A stretch of 64,000 nucleotides of DNA from Nemertoderma westbladi (lineage: Eukaryota > Xenacoelomorpha > Nemertodermatida > Nemertodermatidae): assembly GCA_032718475.1 (NCBI GenBank), contig JAUCBJ010007943.1:61046-125045 (forward strand), read 5' to 3'. The position numbers and the translations under genes are program-made. Under the pieces are notes generated by a model that worked only from the letters and a program-made list of their open reading frames with translations, searched no databases and was not told where the DNA came from. Shown here piece by piece: positions 33,001 through 45,000 of the stretch (position 1 is its first letter; every line of letters starts with the position of its first letter).

Positions 33001-36000
33001 TTGACGTTATATAAATCTCTCAATGATTTTCACATTTCTATATTAATTAATATGATATTATTTTTTTGTAAATAATATATAATATACATAATCAGGTCTA
33101 TGTATTTTGTACAATTTCTCATTTTTAATAAATGTTCATTATGCATTTTTTATGAGCTATTTATTTTTTCACGATGATGGGTGCATCATTAAGTAGCTAT
33201 AAGGTAAAGGTTACCTAAAGAAGTGGCTATTTTGACAATTTGACCAATATTAACAAACGCCAATGTTTATATCTATACTTCGGTTTGTTTCAATATGTAC
33301 ATCACGGTGTGTAATGTAAAGTAGCATTCTATCCCAATGTAGGATTAATAACCGAGCGAAGAGAGGAATGGAAAGGAGACGAGTTTGCATTCTCGAAAAG
33401 TGCTTTTTTTAAAAAATATTGTTACCGTGTTAAATTAACATGTTTTATTAATAAATTAAATTAATATAATCGATAAATTAATTTAACATCCAATGGTATT
33501 GATGTGATGATTATGACTCGTACAATTATATAAGTTATACTTTATACTGTTCGTGTATTATTATTTCAACCATTAATGTTATACATTGCGTGACAGAGTT
33601 TAGTAGCATACACAAATTGGAAAAATAGCATATCAAACCAAATAGATCTAATCGATTAGAGTTTTGTGTGTGCATCGCATGATAGTTCAACGTTTTCTTT
33701 TCATTTTGACATAGTTCATTTAAATATTTGTTTTGAAATAAATTTAATATCAGAATTTATGAAACATTCGACAGCTGTTATGCAGTAATATGTTGGGGTG
33801 TTTATAAATTATGCCACAAATTATTACAACAGCAGCCCCATTTCCTTCCCGTAATGTTTGGTATACAAAACATCGATCCTGTTATACCTGCGGATAACTA
33901 TATTTGATTCCAGATCGAGTTAACCGAGTTATAAAGTTTGTCCGTAGCACATTTATGAATCTATCCAGTTGCTGTCCGAGATTACTTTTCAGAAGATTCA
34001 ATAATTATATCCACCCACACAACAACCCACAGGTGAATAATACCAAACCATTTTACATATTGATGATATTTATTTAGGTGCGCAAATATTCCTGCAACAG
34101 TCGCCAACAGATGTACCAGGTGCGGATAAACCTCTGAGGATTACTGGCGACCCAGAAGCTGTTCAAATCGCCCAAAATATGGTCGTCGATATATTACAGT
34201 TAGTAGAAATAATATGTTATCTTCTTATTAATTGGTTATATTGTCCTCAACTAAAATAGAATACTGGACTATATTATATTCTAGCCAAACTTGAGTATTT
34301 TATCCAGTAATCCAAGTTTAATAGTTGATACTGGAACTTGAGTGATTAAAATATTAATGATAATTCTGCAAACCCTGTTGTAGATGTAGACCAGTACTAT
34401 ATAATTAAATACATTGGAGTCGAGCTGATAATGCTTGGGGCGAGGTTTGTGGCAGAGCTATTCTATATGTGATCGACGATTATTTTTCGCCGTGTTGTTG
34501 GTTTTGGGTGTGCTTGTAGTGTTTGTATGTCGGCAATATTCGATATCGGGGTTAACCCAGCACACGCCTATGTGTCAAATCATATGTCATATGTGACAGC
34601 CAATCACTGGGAAAGTGTATGGCTGAGCGTGATATCTGGGGGCGCTATAATGCTGGGCCCGCCGGAACTTCGCCGTGTGGACCAGCCTGCGCACAATCTT
34701 TTGCTGGCGGAGTGGCTGTCTCATGGAGTGAATAAGAATGGTGGACAGCCCATGACTTTATTGAGACGCCTCTTAAAGGATCTTGAAGATGAAGATGATC
34801 TAGCAAATGTGTTAGGGAGTTGTTGAGGCGCAATTTTTCGACAAGCCGCACAGCATTCTTAATATATGTGTAATATATATGCAGCTGCAATGCAGCATGC
34901 CGATAATAGTAGTTGTAGGGGAAGTAAAGAACGTGGTTGGGTAGTTACGAAGTGTTTAGCCTTTGGAGTTAGTGGGAGCCTCCCTGCAGTCATAGTGCAG
35001 GTAACGTACTCGTCGAACTGCCAATTGGTAAATTATGAATTGAACACAGTTGGTGTTGCTTACCTTGTAACGGTAAATCGCTAATCGCATTGAAAATTAG
35101 GTTTGTGAATGTGAGGCGTATATTATCTACATGGGTATAGTGATTGTCAAACAGCACAAAGTACAATAATTATTTTATTTTTATATTATTATTTCACACG
35201 ATAGTAAAATATGAAGGTAGTGAGTGTAATTGTTTTAGATAAAAAGTTAAAATTAATAGATGCCATAATTTGCAATAAAATTGTGAGTTAAAATATTTTA
35301 CGTAAGTACACATAAAGTTAAATGTTATATTATTGTCGTAAAATAAATGAAAGGAATATTCGAATACCGTACCATAATTGTAATAAATTGTAACATATTA
35401 TATAATTATCGTAAAAAATTGATTTGGAGTCGCACTAAGTTTAAATAAGTAAGTTTAATGAATAAAATATTGTCATTCGTTAGTTGTCGCACAAAATAAC
35501 AAATAAATTAACACAACAGTAACAGATAAATAAGTAAATATATCTATTTCCAAGTTAAGTGTCAGACTAAAATATACTATGATTACTTAAATGATAACAG
35601 TTAGTGGGAGGTCGCACTAAATATAATTAGTTAATTTATATTAAATTAATTAATTAATTTAGATCCCGTAAGTGATATGCCAGGCGTAGTGGTGTTGTCA
35701 TCTGTGGCATCATGGTGGAAATTGTAATGCCAAACGGCGATGTTGTTTTGTGAGGTGGCGTATATTTGATTAAAATTAGGCTTTAATTATAAATGAATTG
35801 TTGTGGGGAGGGTGACGGCGAATTAAATAAATGTTATAGTACATTATGATAATGCTCTCCATAGTGAAAAATATCAACCGCCCCTATTGGGGCTCGAACT
35901 CGGTACCTAGGTTTCAAACTTCCGGTTATCATCAGCCGAGTGTGTGTCCTAAGACCACTGAGCTACCAGGGCGGTAGAAGATTTATTCACTTTGGAGTGG

Positions 36001-39000
36001 GCTATCATATATAGGCCTTTTACAGTCACTCATAGGAAAGTACAACGTTATTCCCGTGCTCTGCCAGAAATGGCAGTTAGGCTTTTGAAGCCTTGTTAAG
36101 CAGACCATTTAACGGGTGTAAACGCTACGCCGACAACCGACAGCCAACAACCAACGCCGACAACCATTATTAAAGCTAATTATTGTTAATGAATTATTAA
36201 TTGAGGGAAAGGAACAGGTTACAGTGGAAGGTTATTCTAACCAAAACAACATTCTTAAAAATGCAGCTGCAATGCAGCATGCCGATCCTAGTAGTAGTCG
36301 GCGTAGCGTTTACACCCCCATTTAACCTATCTTTGATGCTGGTGCACGTTACATCTTTGGTAACTTTCGGTAACCTGTGTCTGTACTCACGGTATTATAG
36401 GCCTCTGTCGTTTCTAATGTTTGAATTTGGAACTGTCAGTCAGTCAGTTACATTATTTCTTACCGGTATAACCTGGTCTATAAGGGTCGTACCAGAAAAA
36501 TACCTATATCGTAATTGCCTATTCCACTCACCTTTACCAAAATCTGGTCCCGCCTACTGACCGCAGGAAATCCTGCCCTTGTCTGCTTTGCTTTATGCCT
36601 ATTATTGCAGTCTGCTGAACTGAACAGTTTAAGAACTACCGGTAGGCTACCGTTTCATTCTGTCTGATTGTTACATCACATCTCCATGATATATCGATAT
36701 ACAACGATGTTGTCTAGACGACTTATTCTCAAGCAGTTTCGCCCTGTTGGTAACCGTAGATTCTACTCGACAACGCAGCCCAGAAGTTCCGCCCATCCGA
36801 CAACCAAACTCTTTATAAACAACGAATTCCTGGAGTCCAAAACCACCAAATGGATCGACGTGCACAACCCCGCGACGAACGAGGTGGTGACCCGGGTCCC
36901 GGAATCCACCCAATCCGAGATGGAAGCTGCCACCAACGCAGCCGTCGAGGCCTTCAAGGACTGGTCCCAGACCACCGTACTGACACGTCAGCAGATAATG
37001 TTCGGATTCCAGGCCCTCATCAAAGAGAACATGAAGAGTCTAGCGGAACTTATAACGTTAGAGCAGGGTAAAACTCTAGTAGACGCGGAAGGGGATGTTG
37101 CTAGAGGATTGCAGGTTGTCGAGCATTGCTGCAGTGTTACAAGTCTCCAGCTAGGGGAATCTATGCAGGGGATCAGTCGAGATATGGACTGCCATACCTA
37201 CCGGTACCCGTTGGGGGTGGTTGCAGGGATCACCCCGTTCAACTTCCCCGCTATGATCCCGTTGTGGATGTTCCCGATGGCCGCCGTCTGCGGCAACACC
37301 GTGGTTATGAAGCCATCGGAGAGAGACCCGGGCGCCTGCATGCTATTGGTTGATTTGGCGCGTAGGGCGGGTTTACCTCCAGGGGTGGTTAACGTAATAC
37401 ACGGCGCCCACGCCGCGGTTGATTACATCTGCGACGCGCCGGCGATTCGCGCCATCTCGTTCGTGGGTTCGGACACGGCGGGCCGCTACATCTACGAGCG
37501 AGGCAGCCGCAACGGGAAGCGAGTTCAGTCTAATATGGGCGCCAAGAACCACGGGGTTGTGATGCCGGACGCGAACAAGGAGAGCACGTTGAACCAGTTG
37601 GTGGGGGCGGCGTTCGGGGCAGCGGGACAGCGGTGCATGGCCTTGAGTACGGCGATATTCGTCGGGGAGTCCAAGGATTGGATACCGGAGTTGGTGGAGC
37701 GCGCCAAGAAGCTGAAAGTGTCCGCGGGTAATGAACCGGACGCGGATCTGGGTCCGGTTATCTCGCCGGCTGCTAAGGAACGCGTGTGTGGGTTGGTGCA
37801 GACCGGGGTGGATGAGGGTGCCGATCTGTTGTTGGACGGGCGGGGTGTTACCGTGCCGGGGTACCCCGAGGGTAACTTCGTGGGTCCCACCGTGCTGAAT
37901 AAAGTGAAACCTGGGATGAAATGTTACAAAGAGGAGATATTCGGACCTGTGTTGGTTAGTTTGGAGGTTGACACATTGGACGAAGCTATCGATATAGTAA
38001 ACGCTAATCGTTATGGTAACGGGACCGCGATCTTTACCCGCAATGGTGCCACGGCTAGGAAGTACACCCACAGCGTGGATGTGGGTCAGGTAGGGGTTAA
38101 TGTGCCCATCCCGGTCCCATTGCCTATGTTCTCGTTCACGGGATCGAGGGATTCCTTCGTTGGGGATACCAACTTCTACGGTAAACAAGGTATCGCGTTC
38201 TACACCCAGACTAAAACCGCCATACAGGTGTGGAAGGAGGAGGACGCTACTGTAACGCGACCAGCCACTTCTATGCCCGTTATGAAGTAGTTCGTTAGTT
38301 ATATAGAATAGGAACTACCGAATTAAACGCCTCGCGTTTCTTCTCACTAATTCCATCGATCGTTGTCAGCTTGTCACCAACAGCGCGCTAACTGTAGTAG
38401 ATTATGTTGCTCGCCAATTAAGGAAATCTATGTTTAGAGTAGAAAGTTATTTATTAATTAATTATATTTGATTCTGTGTATAGTGTTGTAATTAACTGTT
38501 ATTTGTTTTGAAGTTTCCAATTGTCGCATTTTCTATTTGCGTCAGTTTTGTGCTACGATGTGATTGACCTTGCCCTTATTACATTGGAATTTGAGATTCA
38601 TTATAGTCATTGTTTTATTGTTTGATAATGACCCCCTCCCACCCCCACCCCGCTTCTTGGCTCATTGTACCATATGGTACTTTTTGTTGTTGTACTTTCT
38701 TGTTTGTTTCTTGGAAGTCAACATTTTGAAATTCTTACTGCACCAAAAAGCGAATAAGTAGAAAAAAAGTGTAAGATACATTTTGGGTGGACTATATTGA
38801 ATTGTAATATTTAAAAAAAAGTTATTTTTGACGCCCCTTAAGCAGCCAAATTTACATTTTTGACTTAAAATGCAACTCATTTGTTATGCTTTATTTTCAG
38901 AAGTTGTAACCTGTTTTTTTGGAATCAGCATGGCCGATTACGTGAAAAAATTCGAGCAGAATTTCAGGAAATCACCGCGCTATTTTTCAAAATAATTTTC

Positions 39001-42000
39001 AAATTAAAAAAAACGCACTGTTTTTTTTCGTAAAAAATGTTATAAGATGGACAATTTATTGCAAAAAACTGCTCGAATTTTATTATTGCGCACTCTAGTA
39101 GCTTTAATTTGATACCAAAAACTTACAAATTGGTTGATGAATGGCGGAGGAGTAGTGTTTTAAAAATGAAAAATACCATTACGTGATTATTGCCTTTAAA
39201 GTTTGAACCTTCCCGCGCAAAAATTGTCTGTTAATATGTGAGAATGTCTGTCAATAATATAGCAACACAAAACCATGCTAAGATTATTGCTATGGGGTTT
39301 TCGTGGTCGCTGATTTCATTTCTGAGGTCAGAGTTTAATGACACCAGGTTAATCTGTTTGTCTGTCTGTCGGTCTTTCTGACAACCGACAATCTGTCCGT
39401 CAAATATAAGAAAAGGGCACACCATCTAGCTAAAATTATAGTTCTAGGGGGTTTTCCTGGCCGCAGAATTCATTTCGAGTGTCAGATTTAATCATTTGAT
39501 GGCTTCCAAATTGTCTGTTTGGCTGTTGGTTATATTTTGACGGACAGACTGACTGGCATGCAGACAGAAACGACGAGGCAAAATTTGAATAATGACATAA
39601 GAAATGAAGTCACCGACCCCGAAAACCCATATAGGGAATTTTTTAGAAATATAGTGTGCTTTTTATTGACGGACAGACATACTGACAGACAGACCGACAT
39701 TAAAACGACAGACAGCCATATCTCGAGAAGTAAGACAGATTTGGCTAAACGGTTTTCATATTTGGAATCTTGATAAAAATCTGCTCTAGATGAAAAAAAA
39801 AATTTGAAAAAAAAATTGAAAACCAGTCCCCCCCCCCCCCCCCCCCCCCCCTTATTCTCCTTACTCCCCCTTATTTCTCCCTCCTCCTCCGTGGGTGAGC
39901 CAGGATTTTTATTTTTGATTTCATTCTTTAGCTACAAACGGTTAAAAACGGTGTCTCCGCCAATATTACACCAGTTACAGCGCAGTTATTTTTCAATCTT
40001 ATTATAGTGATTTGTTGATACTAGTAAAAAGCTGATTGGATCGTGCAAGGGTTCCAAATATGTAAAAATATTTGAATTTGGTTTAAATTTGGAAATAGCT
40101 GAGATATGGGCATTCGAATGTGGCATGTATTTGCTTAAGGCGTCCTTTATAACAATATACAGACAAACGGATAAAACCGATTTTGCCAGTACTGCCGTTG
40201 TTTGGCAATACACCCTATCTCAAAATTTTCAAAAAAAATTTTATTTGACCAATTGGGGTAACTTGACACGCTCTTTTCAATGAAACTAAGAAAAGTGGGG
40301 TGTTCCTTTCACGAAATCGGACTTTTTCAATCTTAAAACACCCCATGGCAGCATCTTAAATCAACAGCTGCGAGGCAAAACACCCCATAGCTAAATTCGA
40401 CCATATAGGGTGCTTTGCCTTGTTAACTCTGTCGACCAAATAACCCTATCCTTGAGTTAGGGTTTTTTGCCTTGCGCTTTACTTTTAAGCCAATCAATTA
40501 GTTAAGGAATTGACCAATCAGAAGTAATATCCTTTGTCATTTAATATTTATTTACACTACTTAAAGGTAACTCTGTCTGGCGGGTAATTAATTTTAGTTA
40601 TTTTAATTTGACCTGGCGCAAATTAATTTACCCTATCTAGTTATATTGATTTTTGTTCGGAATTTACTCTTTATTACAACCAACAATGTACTAACAGTCT
40701 TGTAAGTTTTAAGGGGAAATGGAGTTTGACAATAATGACGAGGAAGAGAATCTGGATACGTTTTTTGGATTTGTTATTATATCAGAAGGAGAAATAGGAA
40801 CTGGGACAGATGGAGTAGTTGGACGCCGGGCCTGGGATGGGTGATGTAGTGTTAGGTACTGGGGAAACGGAGGGTGAAGAAGATGGAGCTCTTGTTGGAA
40901 CTGGGGAAGGTGGAATGGTTGTTGGAACTGGGGAAGGTGGAATGGTTGCTGGAGCTAGGGGAGGTGGAATGGTTGCTGGAACTGGGGAAGGTGGAATGGT
41001 TGTTGGAACTGGGGAAGGTGGAATGGTTGTTGGAACTGGGGAAGGTGGAATGGTTGTTGAAACTGGGGAAGGTGGAATGGTTGCTTGAACTGGGGAAGGT
41101 GGAATGGTTGTTGGAACTGGGGAGTGGAATGGTTGCTGGAACTGGGGAAGGTGGAGTGGTTGTTGGAACTGGGGAAGGTGGAATGGTTGTTGGAACTGGG
41201 GAAGGTGGAGTGGTTGTTGGAACTGGGGATGGTGGAATGGTTGCTGGAACTGGGGAAGGTGGAATGGTTGTTGGAACTGGAGAAGGTGGAATGGTTGTTG
41301 GAACTGGGGAAGGTGGAGTGGTTGTTGGAACTGGGGAAGGTGGAATGGTTGTTGGAACTGGGGAAGGTGGAATGGTTGTTGGAACTGGGTTAGGTGGAAT
41401 GGTTGTTGAAACTGGGGAAGGTGGAATGGTTGCTTGAACTGGGGAAGGTGGAACGGTTGCTGGAACTGGGGAAGGTGGAATGATTGCTGGAACTGGGGAA
41501 GGTGGAGTGGTTGTTGGAACTGGGGAAGGTGGAATGGTTGTTGGAACTGGGGAAGGTGGAGTGGTTGTTGGAACTGGGGATGGTGGAATGGTTGCTGGAA
41601 CTGGGGAAGGTGGATGGTTGTTGGAACTGGGGAAGGTGAAATGATTGTTGGAACTGGGGAAGGTGGAATGGTTGTTGGAACTGGGGATGGTGGAATGGTT
41701 GTTGGAACTGGGGATGGTGGAATGGTTGTTGGAACTGGGGAAGGTGGAGTGGTTGTTGGAACTGGGGAAGGTGGAATGGTTGTTGGAACTGGGGAAGGTG
41801 GAGATGTGGTTGGAACGGGGGAAGGTGGAGTGGTTGTTGGAACTGGGGAAGGTGGAGATGGGGTTGGAACTGGGGGAGATGGAATTGTTGTTGGAACTGG
41901 GGAAGGTGGAATGGTTGTTGGAACTGGGGAAGGATGATATGTGTTTGGAACGATGGAAGGTGGAGTGGTTGTTGGAACTGGGGAAGGTGGAGATGTGGTT

Positions 42001-45000
42001 GGAACTGGGGAAGGTGGAGATGTGGTTGGCACTGGGGGAGGTGGAGATGTGGTTGGAACTGGGGATGGTGGAGATGTGGTTGGAACTGGGGATGGTGGTT
42101 AAATTAATACCTTTACTTTTTGTATTTATTTGGGAAGGAATTAATTTTACTCACCTCATCATTCATCATTTTGACTTCTTGTTGACATGGCAATACACCC
42201 CAATTCCAGCATAGCAAGCTCTAAACTAATAATACGTGAAACAAAATGCTCTACAAAACATGCTGGCAGAACAAAAAATCACTGATTTTATACTAGTTTC
42301 TTTGAAACCAGAACCTGGTTAAACACCCTATCTCCAACAACTCAGCTTACATTGAATGGCAAAACACCCTATAATTTTATTTCATCACTTTAATCCCTTT
42401 TTCGTCATCTCTCACCATCTATTCTATGTAAAAAATCTAAGTTAGCCTGTTAAGTTCCCTTAGGACCCAATATCAGCGATTTCTCACAATGTCTTCAATG
42501 TTGAATTAGGGGAAAGTAATGTTTTATTTAACTGTAATTAATGTAATAAAATAATTTTTCCGTTGCAGAAGATCGGATGTAGATCAGACGGCCAACAACG
42601 CGAAGAGTTCCAAACAGACTCCCAGAGCCGGGGGTAGCCAGGTCTTTCCTTATGGTGCTGGAGCTGCAGGTCACGGTCTAGAGGTCAGTGGACATCACTT
42701 TATCAGTGGATACAGTGAATATCAGTTATTTTCATCAGTGGATACCGCAAACAGAAATTTCTAGACCGCTCACATAACTTTATAGCCCGCGGACTCAACT
42801 TTGTAGTCCACCCACACTACTTTATACTCCGCTCACGCAACTTTATAGTCTTCACACGCTACAATAATCTTGTAATTGTCTATTAGCCAATCAGAAGCGA
42901 GTATTTTAGGTGACCGACCACAGAAATGGAGAAAGCTCATCTAATTAGCTTTCAGTTATGTTATAGTATCCATTGCAATACTGCAGTGTATTTTAAACAT
43001 ATTAAACATAAAGGGTTTCTAATCCGACTACCCATATTGGCTACACTTAAATTACGTAACGCAAGCGAGGAGGCCAGGGTGTCCAACTTGTCGTGACAGT
43101 TTGTGATATACAGAGATTATAAATTCAGCAAATTAATCATGTATAACTATTTGTTTATATGTTAATTTATTTGCTTCAGGTTTTATAACCGTATATCACC
43201 TTCTGGGACAGGCGATAATCTGTTTATCATGTATATTCGACCTTATTGCGCTGATAAATTTTGTGAGCTACTTTTGTATCTTTCACGTTTGGGGAAACGC
43301 AGAGCCCACTGAAACAAACACACCCTTGCAATCCCCCCCAACCCCCCTCCCTCCCCAGTTGTCCGAACATTAAAAAATATTGTAGAGAGAAAGGTTCAAT
43401 TTCATTTAATATTAAGTCAGAACAAGCAATTATTACTTTTAGACCTAGATAACTAAATTATAATTGATGGCAATTGTTGCTCTTTTCGTGTTTTGACTGT
43501 CTTTGATGTTTAGCAAGTGTTGCTGTCTGTCACCGGAAGCATCTGCAAATCTCTTTCTATTATTGGGTTTGCTGAAACTCCTCTTATGACGAATTTAGGC
43601 ACTGCAGTAATAATACTGTACTGTAGTACAGCCAGTGTGTGAGCATTTTTTGTGATAAAACTCAAAATAATAATTTTAATAAAAAAACTCAAAACTCAAA
43701 AAAATATAAAAAGAAAAAATGAATAAACCCATAAAAACTCTAATCAATATTCATTTAAAAGGGTTAAGAAATTTCACTTAAAAATATTTCATTTTAATTT
43801 ACTAGCTATGTTAAAATAAAAAAAACTAGCAGTTCTAGAACATTAAATTTTTTATTGTATTTATGTTCTAGAATAGTATATAATACTTTTATTTTATATT
43901 GTTCTGCAACTCCTCAATGTTTCCATTTTATCAATGATAATATATGATTTATAAATGTAGTGCTATACGGAACTCTAACTGAAAAGTTGATAAATTGAAG
44001 AGTTGAAGAAAGTTGAAGAGTTGAAAAATTTTCAAAAATCGTTCTCACAGGCTATACTACAGTATAGTGCGGACTTCAATATTAGCTCGTGGTTGACAAC
44101 TGTTATATTCCTAATTAGCCACAAAAGTAAAGTTGTTAAATCAGTTGGGAATGTATATATAAATTCTTTCAACTTTGGGAAGACTGTGCAAAAAATAATG
44201 TCAAAACACAACAATAAATGTGTAAGTTCTCGAATTTTGTGTTAGGAGTGTTAATATAGTAGTTACATTGGGTATTTTGGCTTTAGCTGGGTGATATACA
44301 GTTATATCACCCTATTGTTTAGCCAAACAGATTTGAGAATAAGCGAGAATACATGATAAACAAACGTTTCTTAATTTCTTTTCAGTTTCCCATTCCTAAG
44401 TTTGCCGTTGGTATGGTAATTGGTTCTCGCGGAGAAACTATTAAAAGACTACAGGAAGATTTCGGTTGTTCAGTTCAGTTTACAGAAACCCCGGACCATG
44501 TCCCAGACAAAGTCTGTATTGTTAGGTGAGTTCTTAGATATTCTAACAGAACACCGCAATTAACTATGCTCACTCCATCTAACATAACCCCACATGAACT
44601 ATGCTCACTCCATTTAACATAACCCCATATGAATTATGCTCACTCCATTTATCATAACCCCGCCACATGAACTATGCTCACTCCATCGAACATAACCCCA
44701 CATGAACTATGCTCACTCCATCTAACATAACCCCACATGAACTATGCTCACTCCATCTAACATAACCCCACATGAACTATGCTCACTCCATCTAACATAA
44801 CCCCACATGAACTATGCTCACTCCATCGAATATAAGCCCACATAAACTATGCCCACTCCATCGAACATACCCTCACATGAACTATGCTCACTCCATTTTA
44901 CATAACCCCATATGAACTATGCTCACTCCATTTAACATAACCCCATATGAACTATGCCCACTCCATCGAACATACCCTCACATGAACTATGCTCACTCCA

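Noticed and set aside
34527-34664. ORF start [16 protein letters not shown] as a gene
   Set aside because: It runs into a LINE 3' fragment and its own part shows no recognisable domain; left as intron sequence.
37373-38188. 271-codon ORF antisense to the ALDH6A1 gene
   Set aside because: Shadow of the GC-rich sense gene; composition follows the complement of ALDH codons and no family is suggested.
40782-42032. 416-codon minus-strand ORF of PSPVPTTIP repeats
   Set aside because: It is the 27-bp minisatellite read in an always-open frame. It begins without an ATG, opposite-strand frames are equally open, and it lies inside an intron.
40874-42214. Plus-strand ORFs of [18 protein letters not shown] and NWGRWNGCW repeats
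   Set aside because: Three frames of the same minisatellite; no non-repeat coding sequence attached.
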